DNA of 64,000 nucleotides from Chaetomium olivaceum (taxonomy: Eukaryota; Ascomycota; Sordariomycetes; Sordariales; Chaetomiaceae), in assembly GCA_039881045.1 (NCBI GenBank), contig JAYWVB010000017.1, positions 434,001 to 498,000 on the forward strand, in the 5' to 3' direction. Each line of letters opens with the position of its first letter. Positions within the stretch are counted from its first letter, which is position 1. The notes beneath the pieces are model-generated. The model was not told where the DNA came from. It searched no databases and saw nothing but the letters and a program-made list of their open reading frames with translations. The position numbers and the translations under genes were made by a program. Shown in pieces: positions 48,433-60,480 of the stretch.

Positions 48433-49423
48433 CTACGAACTCCCCTCCTTCCCCTCCAACTCCTTGCTCCTCTGCAGCAGAAACTCTCCCAGCGCACGTA
48501 GCGGATCCTTCGGCCTGTCACCATACCCAACTGTTAGCATTCGTTCTCCGTGTAGCCTTCACTTCCGTATCCCCAACCTAGACTAAACTCTAACCCCCCT
48601 CCTCCTCTCCCTCTCCTGGGGTTGGATGCCTAGCGAGCCAAAACCCAACATCACAAATAAATAAACAACAAACAAATGAATTCATTCATGAAAAAATGAA
48701 ACGAATAAAAGAACCAAAGAACTTACTGCTCCCTCGCCACGATCTTCATCCCCTCCAGCAGCACCCCCGTGACCTTGCTGTTGAGGTACTGCCGCACCGG
48801 CGCGCCGTGTGCCGCAGCCTCGGACGGCATCGCGAAGCCTGTTGCTGTCGTTGTTGTTGTTCCGGCTGGGGTGGTTGTGGTGTCGGCTGGGTGCTGCGAG
48901 GCGGCGCGCGATGCGGGCTGGTGCTGGTTTTGGTTTTGGTTTTGGTTTGGAGTTGTTGATGAGTGGGCTTGTGGTGGTTGCTGCTGCTGTTGGGGTGGCT
49001 GGCCTAGGGCGGGGGTCGGGGTTGGGATGCGCGCTGTTGTGGGTGTTGCTGCTGTTGTTGTTGTCGGGATGGGGGAGAGTGCGGTTGTTGGTAGGCCGTT
49101 CGGTTGCGGGTGCGGTTGAGGTTGGGGTTGGGGAGGTTGCTGTGGTGGGAGGTGGGTTTGAGGTTAGTTTTTCTCGTGAGGTGAGGTACAAAGATGGAGA
49201 GAAAGATGCTCTTTGGTTGCGATTGTGCTTTGTGTGGAAAGCAACCGTCACCGTAGGGACGGGTGCAAATCAAGCTGAAGGACGGACGTACTACTGTCGG
49301 GGCAGGCGCATCGGTCATGGAGATGTCGGTCGCGTCGGGAGCGGGGATGCCATTGACTGTTTCCGGGTGGGAATTTGGGTTTTCCGTGCCCGGGATCTGT
49401 TGTGGAGCCGTTTGTTCGGACAT
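48433..49423 (-). CDS. sdc1: COMPASS complex subunit Sdc1 (Dpy-30 domain)
   Basis: Subunit of the Set1/COMPASS histone H3K4 methyltransferase. Exon 1 (49423-49295) encodes MSEQTAPQQIPGTENPN to APAPT. Intron 1 (49294-49140, GTAGTA...CACAG) leads to exon 2 (48727-49139), a low-complexity Gln/Pro/Thr/Asn-rich linker that ends with the start of the Dpy-30 motif, PVRQYLNSKVTGVLLEGM and KIVARE. Intron 2 (48726-48515, GTAAGT...GACAG) splits the Gln codon. Exon 3 (48514-48433) completes it with PKDPLRALGEFLLQRSKEL. The product is 207 residues, about twice human DPY30, because of the linker. The dimerising helices at about 160-200 are intact. The gene is divergent from fan1 across 307 bases. An in-frame ATG further upstream (49477) is possible, but 49423 gives the shorter, Ser/Glu-starting form. 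Confidence 0.92.
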
Positions 49424-49730
49424 GTTTGTGGTGTAGATTGGTGATTGGAAGTATCCTGAACCTGGTGTGTTCAGCACAAATCCATGATGCGACTGGATAT
49501 GGAAGCTTCGTCGAGTTTAAGATGCCCCACAAAGCCCCACTACACGCACGACACGGAGTCACGGGATGTCGCGTCCCGGGAAAGAAGAGCCCCGTCGCGC
49601 TTCCTACTGGACTTCGTCCTTTTCTGCCTGGAGGTCTAACCCGGGCAGTTCCCAACTTCTCGTCCCTTCCCTCATCTCCTCACCATGGTCCCGCACACAT
49701 TTGCGATGCTTGTATCACGGAAATACGGAA
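49424..49730. promoter_or_regulatory. Divergent intergenic region sdc1 / fan1
   Basis: 307 bases hold both promoters if the start codons at 49423 (-) and 49731 (+) are right. The fan1 frame is open upstream to at least 49566, so the true gap could be shorter. Confidence 0.45.
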
Positions 49731-52363
49731 ATGGACCGTTTCATCCAGCGATCCAAACCCAACAAAACCCGGGTGCAACCAGCAACTGGATCTCTTGTTC
49801 CTAAATTAGAGCAGAGATTAGATGGACCGCCGAGGAAAAGGGCACGACTCGCTGAAGTTCAGGATAGTGATGATGAGGATGGAGACTCCTCCCCGGCCAT
49901 TTCGAATGGGGAAGAGGACGACCTTTCGTCGCACCATAGGGGGCATGCCTTAGGCGAGAGCCCACCAGCCTCCGAGGATGAAGAAAGCAATTTGCCTAGG
50001 CCGAAGCACCAAACAGCATTTGAGAACTCACTTCCTGCTGTTGCTACCGATCAGGAGGCTATTGAGGAGTATGAGACCATGCGGGTATCCCAGACTTCGC
50101 AGGACGAGGCGGATAATGCTTCTTCCAGGATAGATACCCGACAGTGGGTTCGAGGGAAGAGCTCCATCTATGTCGACGCCTTCAATCTTGCCCTAGATAC
50201 GGTTCTCGAAGATGAGTCGCATCTATTTGATGCCGAGGAGAAGTGTGTGTTTGAACAGTGGCGAGGCTTGAGCTATGAAGCTCAGTACCTGTGAGCACTC
50301 CCGCCATTTGTTGTGAGCGCTATCTGACCGGTCAGGTATGTACGTCTGTTTTTGCGCAAAACCGCCTGTTGGCATCGCGTTGAGCGTCTGGGTTATCACA
50401 ATGACATCTCGGATATGCCAACGGCCGTTGCCAGCCTGCTCGAGTCACGGCCGTGTCCGGCTAATACCAATTCTCGACTCGATCAGAGCATCGAAGATTC
50501 GGATTGTTGGAAGTTGGATGGCGCTTTCTGTTTTGCCGATGAATCCCACTCGTGCATCAAGACCATCGAGGAGGCTGTTACGCTACTGAGCCTTGATGAA
50601 CTTAAAACGCTGGCCAAAGAGGCCAAAGTCCAGGGCAAGAACAAGTCCGACCTCACCAAGGCTTTCTGTCGCGTGAGCGCTCAGCAGTCAGGGCTACTGG
50701 CGGTTGGCCTCCGCCGGTCAAGCTCGAAGGAGTCAACAGCCTCCAGGGACAGCCCGGGAAACCAAGACTCGAATCGGAACACTCACTTCTTGAACAAAAT
50801 TCTTGCCATTACCGGGCCTCTGATCAGGCTGTCAGAACCTGTTTTCAAGTTGTTTGAGCGTGTTCACCTAGTCTTCTACCGGTCAACCGAGTGGACCGAG
50901 AAGTCGCTCACAACCATCATCCTGGCCAAGATGGCCCGACGGAACTACCCGGAGTACATTGTGTGTCGATCGACTAATATATTCCCCTCCCGGCGGCATC
51001 TTCTAGAATTCGAACTCTCTATGAGAACAGAGTTTGAAGTCGATAGTGTCCTCGAGTTCAACGGCCCACCTGGAGAGGAGGGCTTTCGGAAGGTTCTTAC
51101 CGTCTTCGAAACCATTGCGCCGCGTTGGAGAGAGTTGATCAAGGAAGAGAACGACAAAGAATGCCACGTGTACGAGTTTGGTGAAGGCAGTTACCTTCGC
51201 CGATTTAACGCAGGCCATGCTTTTACACGCATCGCACACAAGGCGGCTCATGTTCTCGGTCGTCTACACAACTACACGGAGGAGCATAAACTGCTGACCG
51301 AGCTCCTCGATCAGCGCCTATTCCATCCCGCACGCCGTGGCTCCTGGTATCAACGCAGGGCACTGCTAGAAGAACGCTATATGTGGGAGGCAGACCCTGA
51401 CCCTGTGTCGGCTGACCTCGAGGTCCGGAAGAAACACTGGCAGCGAATCGCGGTTACTACATGCGAGACCGCTCTCGAGGACCGTGACTGCCACTTGATT
51501 TACCATTATGATCTACAAAGCGTCTCCTCAAACTCGAAAAGAGGCTACGGGTTCCTCGCCGTCTCCAACACGACTTCGGGCACGTCAAGCTACGTGAGCC
51601 AGAAGAGCATACTGTGCAAGGTATCCAGGTGGTTCGAGACGAGCCGGATGCCAAAGGCAAAGCTGGTCGTGGACCGAGCACCAAGACGGTATGGCTAGAC
51701 GAACTGGGGGATCCAGGCGACGACGGCCAACCCCTTCACGTCAGTGTTGAGGACATGTGCCTCTCGTATTATCGCAGCCAGGGATGGAAGGGGTATCACA
51801 GCGAGGGGGGCATACTACGAACGCTATTCGCCTACCTGTTCTACGACGTCCTTTTCGTTTACATACCGAACGTCTTCCAGACACCTTTCCAGACCTGCCC
51901 ACTCGACCTCCACACGGACGCCTTCTATCCAGCCCGTGCAAGCCAGGTCAACCATAGGCTTGTCGAAATTGCCAACGGAGAGGCGGAGCGGATATTACGG
52001 GAAGTTCACGAGCAAGAACACGAGCGACGCACCTGTGTCGTAGGGTTAAATTGGGACTTTGAAGTCGAGGACTTGGCCGACCTGGTGGCCTGCTTTGACG
52101 GAGGGGCGCTTGCTGCCGTGTGCAAGGTCATGGCACAAGAGTACAGGGCTCGAGGAGGCGGCGTACCGGACCTCATCCTGTGGCGGACGGGCGGAGACGA
52201 TGGCGAAGGCGGTTACCGAAAAGGGGAGGTGATGTTTGCCGAAGTCAAGAGCGCCAACGACCGGCTCAGCGACACCCAGCGTCTGTGGATCAATGTCCTC
52301 ACCGGGGCGGGAGTCCGTGTCGCCCTATGCAATGCAAGAGCTCGCGATGTGCGAACGAGCTGA
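49731..52363 (+). CDS. fan1: Fanconi-associated nuclease 1 (FAN1), one apparent frame break
   Basis: Structure-specific 5' flap endo/exonuclease used in interstrand-crosslink repair. Exon 1 (49731-50290) opens MDRFIQRSKPNK and contains a basic, probably nuclear, segment (PPRKRARL). Intron 1 is only 45 bases (50291-50335, with CTGAC). Exon 2 runs to 52363. In order there is an acidic linker, the conserved FEQWRGLSYEAQYLYVRLFLRK, and a SAP-like helix pair (SLDELKTLAKEAKVQGKNK). Next come TPR-like helices around RRFNAGHAFTRIAHKAAHVL, then the VRR-NUC domain with HSEGGIL, GVPDLILW and FAEVKSANDRLSDTQRLWI, which supply the catalytic acidic residues and Lys. The frame changes at AAA 51517-51519. 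One extra A restores HYDLQ-KRLLKLEKRLRVPRR, giving 862 residues. Start 49731 is chosen by the family-like N-terminus; 49566 is also in frame. Confidence 0.92.
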
Positions 52364-55300
52364 TCGAGGCGCCAACTCCCTCTCGGTATTGCCGGGCGAA
52401 TGATCGATTCTTCGCCTCAACGAACGCGCTGAAAATAGCAACCTCATCTCCGAGCCCCAGGCCATGTGTGACCAAAGCCTTCTCTCTGTGATGACCTTGA
52501 GGATATTGAGGCATCCTTGACCCCAACGGCTCACAATACAACCGATAAACCCAACCAGGTGTTTCCGGCCAACGACTCGCACGTGGGGAGGTGAAAGGAA
52601 ATGAAACAGCTCCAAATATAGAGCCGTCCCGGCAGCACGCGTTTCAAAATGTTCCGGAAGCCTTCGAAACGTGGAGGTCGACGTTCCACCCGCAATGTCA
52701 CTGGAGAAGGGGTTAACCCCCAGTTGACGTTTCAGGTGGGATGCAGTTTTGAGATCCCTTCTCACACTCAGACCCTGGACTTGGAGGGCAAATCGTTCGA
52801 TATGGCTCGAGGGGGCCATCGAGGGGGCAAAATACGGACCCGGTCAGTTCTTCGCCAATCTTACAGCCGGAGTTCGAACTTGTTTACGATCACGTTCTGC
52901 ACGCCCGGCATATTGGCTCAGCACCAATCAGGTGCGGTGATTCACTGTCGTCTTGCACGAAATGTGACGAATGAAACATTGCCGTCTCCTCAATGCAGGC
53001 AGTCAGTACGAGTCACACTCACTGACCTCCTCCGCTGTCCGAAGGCCAGAGATGCGCCCGGGTGTACTGACTGTACCTTGTCTGTCGGGCGAGACGCCAC
53101 AATACAGCAGCAGATGCAGATGCGCTTGCAGGCGCGCACCAAGCAGGAAACGTGACGGACCAGGCCTCCCGTCGCCAGTCCCTTCAACAGCGGCAGGAGA
53201 AAAGTAGCATGCGTCTCCTTCCCGGTGGGCGAGTCGCTCACTCAGCGCTTGATGAAAGGCCTCAGCAGAGCGTCTCCGTCTCACCAATGGACTTGCCGCA
53301 CCCACTGATTCTCAGCCATTGCTCTCAAACAAAACCAAAAAAATTACCAACCCTCCCTTCACTCAGATGGGCAAATTAACCATGCTCTTCCCTCTCTTTC
53401 CCCCATGCCCATACCATACCACCCTCGGGTTTTTCCACTTTTCCCCTCAGAAAACGGGCGCTTAGCAGCACCCATCCACGCAGCCAATCACCTCCCCCAG
53501 ACCCGCGCCCGGCACACACACACCCCTCCCTGCAAACTGCAAGTGACGACACACACCACAGCAGCGTCTGCTCCTCGGAAACGAACACGCGCGATTCGGC
53601 GACCGGGGGGCCGGAGTGGGGCACCCGTGGTGTGGGCGCTTAGCAGGGCGACGGGCCGGCCAGTGAGAGCGCGTCCGGTGGGGGCCGGCTTGAGCTTGAC
53701 CATGCGGGCGGGATTGCGCTTGGCTGGTTCGGGTATGGTGCGGGTTTGGGGGGGATGGGATGGGATGGTTTTGTTGCCGCTTTAATGTTATGGGATGGAC
53801 GAGGGTTGGTTGCGGTCAATGTCTGCGCAGCGCTGTCTGTCTAAGGCTGGCTGGAGAGAGGGACAGAGAGAGAGAGAGAGAGGGCGGTGTTTGTGACTTG
53901 GGTGTGTTTGAGCTGGCATTTGGATATTGAACGCATGTATCATCACTTGAACGTTGGAAGCGAACCATGAGAGAAGGTTCGGTTGGCACTTACATGGCAT
54001 GCACTGTGGCAGCTGTCGGGGGCCAGATCGATATTCGATCCAACAGCAAGATCATCTGATCGGTTAGGGAGCAAACAAACAGAGGGGGAGGCTGCCTCAC
54101 AGACCATATCAGCAGTTTTGACATCAACCTCACGCGAAAGGAAGAACGAACACAATACTGTCTATGTACCTGTCAAAGTCACCCAACCCTGTCACCGCCC
54201 ATCAACCGACTCAACTGGCTAGAACAGGGGAGCTCCCGCATGCATCGACAGGCCGCCGCTCATGCGACCACCCCCTCCCTCATGATGAATGAAAAACAAT
54301 AGAAGAAACAAACGCACGAGATAACTGGCCCGTTTGGAGGGATAACCGCGTACATGTACAGAGAGAAGAGGAGCACATAAACACACAATAAACAAACAAA
54401 CAAACAAGCGGTCGCATGACAGGCCGCAAACTCCCAGACCTATTGTGTTGCTGTGTATGTGGGAAAGGAAAGCAAGCGTCACAGCCACCACCACCAAAGG
54501 CAAGGGAGAAAGAGAACAAGGTGATGTTTGTATGTACGAAATACGTTGAAGGTATCATGCAAATCGATCGCTCGCTTTGCTATTCACATGTAACCGATGT
54601 ACACTACACAATAATATCGCCAGCTCGCCAGCCCATGCAACAACGACAACTGACTCACTTGCACGGCCCCCGCCTAGCTGGCTGGCTGGCTGGGGGCCGC
54701 CAAATCCCCCAACTCATCCCAAACCTCCCAACTTCCAGCAGACAGGCAGCCGCCATGCTCATCATGCCCTGGTATTGACCATAACCCAACCCAACCCAAC
54801 CCAACCCTTTCTTTCCCTTCCTTCCTTCCGCTCGCTCGCTAAAACAGAAAGACGCCGTCCTGCAACGCCGCGCCCCATCGCCCCCCATGTAAATCCCATC
54901 CATGCGTTCGGCGGCAAAACTGCTTGGGCGAAAAACCCTCTTTTCGCCGATCCCTGTACTCCCCGTCCGTCCGTCCGTCTGCCCCCCCCGTCTGTTCCCG
55001 TCCCTTGGCGCCCGTAAAATAAAATAAAAAGGTTCTTCCCCATGTCCTTCCTGCGTGGGTTGTGAAACCCTGTGGGTATGTGGTGGATGATGATGATGAG
55101 TGTGGTGGTGGTGTGATGCGGTGCATCGTTGTCGTTTGTTTGAACAAAGAAAAAAAAGAAAAAAAAGAGGATGTGTCGCAGCCGACATCTGGACTTGACC
55201 CAGTTTGGTCTGTGGTTGTGGTGGTGGTGGTGGTGGTGGTGGTGTTGTTATGTCGCGGTCGCCAGTACCGCAGGTAAAAGTAAGTAGTAGGTATTATGTA

Positions 55301-55387
55301 CGCGGGAGCTCCCCATATATATCCCGATGATTCCTAGGTCAAACAACCCCCGCCCTCTCTCTTCTCCAGCCCACCGACCGACTAGCT
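52364..55387. other. Intergenic region with simple repeats
   Basis: No supported gene in 3 kb. Contains a (GA)n tract near 53865-53882 and a (GGT)9 tract at 55218-55244. The last 100 bases before 55388 should be the 3' end of the minus-strand gene. Confidence 0.5.
55218..55244. repeat. GGT triplet repeat
   Basis: About nine GGT/GTG units in non-coding DNA downstream of the minus-strand gene at 55388. Confidence 0.9.
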
Positions 55388-56445
55388 TCATGACTTGACA
55401 GCGGTCTCGGTATCGATCTTCCTCCTCTTGCCCTTGGGCGCGGGCGCCATCCTCGGGGTGTAGGTGACGGTGCGCGTGACCACCTCGCGGATATGCCGTA
55501 CGCTGGACCTCGACTCCCGCTTCGTGTGCCCTGGTGTTCCCGGCGTGCCAGCGGCAGTGGCTTGGAGAAGGCCTGGTGTCTCGGGCTCGGCGGGGCGTTT
55601 GGAGCCGCCGGGCGTCTCGGCGAATCGCCGCGACTTGAGCGCTGCTTCCCAGTCGAAGGGCGATCGCACCGATGCGGCGCTAAGGGGGGACCGCGGCGAG
55701 TAGAGCCCCGCGGTGGTGACGGCGGGCGAGGCGGGCAGCTTCATGCTGGGGAATACGGTGGGCCCGGCGGGGGGCGCGGACATGGGGCAGTTGGGGCCGC
55801 CACGTTCGCGGGGTGGGATGGGCTTCTTCGTGTCTATTGGCGCGGGCTTGGAGCTCTTGGTCGTCGTCGTCGTCGCCTTCTCTTTCTCCTTGTCGTTCTC
55901 GTTCCCGTCCTCGTCGCACTCGCAGCTCAGCTCGGACCGGGCTGTTGACGGCGCGCTCTCGATCTGGTCGCCCTTGGACTCCTTCTCCGAGTCCTCCGTC
56001 TCGGTCGAGGCGCTACTTGCGCTGCTGTCGTTGCTGCGCGCGCTGCTCGTGCTGCTCGTGCTGCTGGTGGTGCTTACCGTGCTTGTTCGGTTCAGCACCG
56101 ACTTGCCTGTCTGTGGTGGTGAAGCAAGGCACGGCGAGATAAGTGACATGCCCTTGAGGAAGTCCAGGTAGGCGACAGGAGGCGTGATGGGCGTCTTGAG
56201 GAGGTCATGCTCCAGCTTGATGGTCGCGCTAAACGGCCCGGCAGAGGGAAGCCCGGCGGAGGGCAGTCCAGAGGAAGGGATAGGATCCCGAAAGGCCGAT
56301 GTCCTCGAGATAGCGGACAATGGTGTGTTGGCAGAGACGGCGGACGGTAACGATACGGCGGACCGGAGCTCCGAGGCGGATGGGGGCATGTGGGGGAAGT
56401 TTGCGGTGAGGGTGTCGACACCCTCAAGGTAGGTCTCGCCGACAT
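55388..56445 (-). CDS. Conserved fungal protein of unknown function, Ser/Thr/Pro-rich, one apparent frame break
   Basis: A protein type seen in many Sordariomycetes without a proven role. From MPPSASELRSAV (56389) the frame is open for 333 codons. Conserved-looking blocks are LLKTPITPPVAYLDFLKG, a Ser/Thr-rich acidic middle, SPFDWEAALKSRRFAE and a basic end RHIREVVTRTVTYTPRM followed by GKRRK. A better start is ATG 56445. With one extra base near 56437-56440 it reads MSAETYLEGVDTLTANFPHM into the same frame, giving 352 residues and the EGVDTLTANFP N-terminus I associate with this family. No membrane segment or catalytic motif is visible. Low complexity suggests a disordered, perhaps nuclear, protein, but that is a guess. 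Confidence 0.72.
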
Positions 56446-59400
56446 GTTGGCGGGTTGTATGGTGGTGGTGGAGAGAATGGTCGGTGTATGGGTTCCAAGT
56501 ATGGTGCGTTTGTCGAACTGACTGACAGTCGACTCACCTCGGGGAAGGGTGAGAGAAGAGCCGGCAGTTAGGCGGGAGAAAAACGCAAGGTGCGGGAGGG
56601 TGGGTAACCAATGATTATATGAAGGGGATGGGGTGGGCAACGGAGGAGCGTCCAGGCTCCAGACAGAAGGATCGAGCGCTGATTCCCCGCGTGGGCTAGT
56701 TTCGGCCGGGGGGTTCCTGGCGCGAAGTATCCCTGTATCTCTGAATCCCAGAACACCGGGTTGGCACACCGGGGTCTGCTGTGTGGCTTGGGATAGCTCA
56801 ATAGCAGTCGGTGTCGTTGGTTTGCTGAATCGGCCCGCGTCGAGACCAGGCGGGGGGGCAGAGAACAAGTGAGTGAGAGCTCGTCTAAACAAAAGAGGGA
56901 CGGGATGTTAGCCAGTCGTGCCTATTAAAAAAGAGGTGTGTTTGCGTTGAGTGGCCGGTTTGACGCTCGGCTCGACACGCCACGAGAGGGAGGAACAAGA
57001 TCAAAAGCAGAAGAGAAGAAGACAGGCCAAAGAAAGCAATCGAGTTGCGGGCAGGGGTCCGGGAAACAGCACACCTCTTGTCACTGGCTGGACAGTGGAG
57101 GGGGGCGGCGTTAAAGCAGCGGCAAATCAAGAGAGCGGCCGCGGTGGGGCGAGCTTGACAAGCGAGCAGCAACCACTAGACAGGGGTGTCTCCGGCGGCA
57201 GTGAAAGGATGAAAGGGTGAAAGTGTGCTTGAGATGTGACTCGGGTTGCAGCTGGCTTTGCCCCGTTCTCGATGCCCGTGCTCTTCGACTGTGTTCCTCC
57301 GACGTTCCTCTTGGGAAAGGCCGCACGTCGAGAAGGAATGGGTCGAACGGGGTCCTTGACCGGGGATGGAAACGGGAGATGAGATAATAAAAGCAGTATG
57401 CACTTACGGAGTACTGCCTGTTCAACTGAGCGCTTAACAGGGTCTGATATGGCGAGACGCCGAGGCAGACTCTCTTAGAGTCTGAACTGCTGAACTGGGA
57501 CCAAAACACCGTCAGCGGGAGCTCCACGGGCTAATTTTGCTGGGTTGCAAGGTTGAGAAGAGGATGGAGCCTGGGCACAAGAGCAAACCTTCAAAAGAGC
57601 TCCTGTGCTCGCCGAGAGGAAAAGGGTATGCTCCGATTTGCGGATCCGGAAAGAGGCGCCGGGCCCAGTGAACGACAGACTGTGGAGGATGCTTGATGCT
57701 GGCTGCTTGCCACGAGCCACCAAGGCCGCGCGGATCGTGATGGCGTCGGTATCTCAACCGCTGGGACAAGGCTCTTGTGCCTGATTGGTGGTACGAAGTT
57801 GGCGGCGCGGGACTCTCAGCAGGGATGGGCGCTAAGGTGATATTATTAGCATCGCGTCTTTTGATTGGGCAGGTCTTGCCGCTCACCAGGTACCACAACG
57901 ACAGCTGACAGTGTCTCGACGTCGAACTGTCTTGATTCTCGGTATTGACGAGATGTGATATGTGATACCGCAGTCGAGAATAGAAACAGCAAAGACGAAA
58001 ATGGGATCTTGATGTGAAGACGGGGGAAGCAGTCCGATAGGTCTGAGTAGTCAAGATTATGGTGAAAGTGTGTCCACGGAACCAGCCTGTGGGATGAAAG
58101 AAAACGTCGGTTCAAGCGGAGGGGGGGAGGGAGAGACGACGGCTTCAGGTCGGCGCAGAAGATGAGTTCTGATGCTCCAAGTTGGACTCGGACAAGCTGG
58201 AAACTTCGGTCTCTTAATATCGTGGTGGGTGTTTGGCGCATATATGCTGCAGAACCACTCAGTATGGGAAGCTCTAACCGCCTTTCCCTTTCTGCAGCTC
58301 ATCTGCCGTCGGGCGGGTAACCCTTTGCATGGCTTCCACGCTGAGCCATATCCACTGGCTAGATCATTCTCGAGCCGCCCCTCCGGATGCTTCGACGGAG
58401 CGCGCGCCACCAAGTTGCATCTGTAGCTACCCAAGGCCAAGAGCCCCGTCCGTTCCCTTGCGCGAAGGAAGTTAGTGGCTGCCCGTCGGCGAATCCTCGA
58501 TTCGCAAGGCGCGCTTATTCCAGGCCGCATCTTCCCAGACCCCATCCCGAACCGCGACCAACACCCTCCCCGCGGCTGTTGACGCGCTTGCCAGAGCTAG
58601 CTCAGCTTTGGGGGCGTCGGTTGGCTGAACGCTCCCACACCGTCGGGCTCGGTACGTATCTTGCCGCCCTCGAGCAGTCAACCATTGGCTCACCGTCGGT
58701 AGCCCTCCAAACCTTCTTGATCCTGAGAATATAACATTGACAGAGCGCGCGCCTGTTCCTCCGGTAACACTGCTTCCGTCTATCGGATCGAGAGGACCCG
58801 GCCACCTCTGCGGCCCTGCCGTGGGTTTGGCCACGCCGACTCAACGTGCCACTTCGCCGCATCTCCCACGAGGGCGGTTTCTCGACCGCCTTTCCTGGTT
58901 GGATTCCGGAACCCAAGGTCTCATCTCGACGAGGGATCGTGGCTGTCGATAGACCCGATCCTTCGCATGTTCGTGTCCAGCCCTCGGGGCTGCGGGCCTT
59001 TGCCTGGACAGCTGGCAGGTATGCCAGAGGCTGGGATTCCAGAATGGAACTTTGCGGCGGCAAGGTTGCGGGTCCGCGGACCATTGGTCTGGCTGATGAT
59101 GCAGTAGCCGCTATAGAACCCAGGGCGGTACCGTCTGCCACGCAAACGACGTGGGTAGCCGCGTGGGTTACCTGGGTTTTCCCTGCAGCTCCCCTACCAA
59201 TTGTCCCCGACACTCTCGTTATATCTGGGAGCGGATGCTTTCTCCGCCGTGGCCTCTCGACTGGCCTCGATGTCAGGACTGCCTTGCAACCTATGTGGTT
59301 TGGCGCTTCGACACTCTGTCTGCCATGACCAAGAATACCGATGCAGAGTTTCACTGCATAGGATATCCCAACTGCAACCCGCTGGTCAAGGGGAGCGAGG

Positions 59401-60295
59401 GATCGAGATCTGTGCCGCGTACGTTCAAGGTTCTTCCGCCCCTCTTCACTCGTCGACAGGCCCTGGAGTATCTACCCCCCGGGCCCCATGTCGATAACTC
59501 CAGCTGCGGTCCTGGTGCCCGAGGTGCCCAACCATGAGGACGAGACCATTGATCCTTCGGTTGCCGCTGGGCGTCTCAAGATCGAATAAGAGGTGGTATC
59601 CCCCTCTCTCTCTGCGGCTAACGCATACAGGTCCCCTGCTCGAACCAACTGTCCACCGTCAGTAAACGCCATTTGAGCCGTTTCTGGATCCTTCGCTGCA
59701 AGGTAAAAGCCGGCTTGGGCGGAACAACTGGGACGAAGTTGAGTTTGTTTTTGTTTCCAAGGAAGCGGGTGGACGCGTGCGTCACAACCTACGCGGACTT
59801 GTTTTGACCTCTGTGGCTCCGTGTTGATGCCGTGCCAGCGCATGAGATGGCAAGTTTCGTGTGAATGGTTGGGGCGGGCATGGTCGGGAGACACAATGCT
59901 TCCTACTGAGGAGCCCGCAGTGACCATGATCCTTGAGAAATTATTGAGAGGATGACCGTGCAGCTATCTTGTGCTTCCTTAAGTATGTCAGTGGCTCAGC
60001 AAACACAACAGCCCAACAAGGAAGCTAAGCATCAGGGAAGCATCCGAGTCTCGATGGATGGCGGATCTGGGGCATGGACCCGTCTTGCTCACAGAGAGTA
60101 TCTTTCGGAGCCATTCGCTGGCCCCTCTCTGTGCTGCTTTGACAACTCGGGGTTCACTGCATCTCTCCATGTTCATTCCCCTTCCAGAAGGTGGCAAAGC
60201 TGATGATGTATGTACACTCACCTGTCTATGGCTGCGGGCTAAGTGTGTAATTTGTTTGTTCATTCGACTCACACAAAGCCGCCAAAAAGGAAAAA

Positions 60296-60480
60296 AAAAG
60301 GAAAAGAAAAAAAAAAGGCAAAGGTTGCAAAAATCTCACCGTCTAACCCTAGTTACCACGCAACTGAGAGGTAGGCGGCTACGAAAACCCCCGCGGGGTT
60401 TGTCTTCGTGGGGAGACCACGTCTCGAACCCGTGATGTTCACCGCACAACTCCCCAAGTTGTAACCGCTGCGGCACCCGT
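60296..60480 (-). ncRNA. tRNA-like RNA polymerase III unit, possible SINE
   Basis: On the minus strand TGCCGCAGCGG at 60475-60465 matches the A-box consensus at 10 of 11 positions, and GGTTCGAGAC at 60430-60421 matches the B box. Between them ACAAC/GTTGT can form a 5-bp stem with a 7-base loop TTGGGGA, as in a tRNA anticodon arm (it would read GGG). The D-arm and acceptor stem do not fold properly, so this is not a sound tRNA gene. Downstream is about 100 bases of unrelated body, then long T runs (60316 to 60293) that would end polymerase III transcription. This order fits a tRNA-derived SINE or a tRNA pseudogene. Confidence 0.45.

Noticed and set aside
58387..59537. Frames with a faint transporter-like phrase (TYLAALEQSTIG) and overlapping minus-strand 250-codon frame
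   Set aside because: Only about 20 residues resemble an MFS first helix. Neighbouring frames do not continue the fold on any strand, so a degraded transporter cannot be supported.
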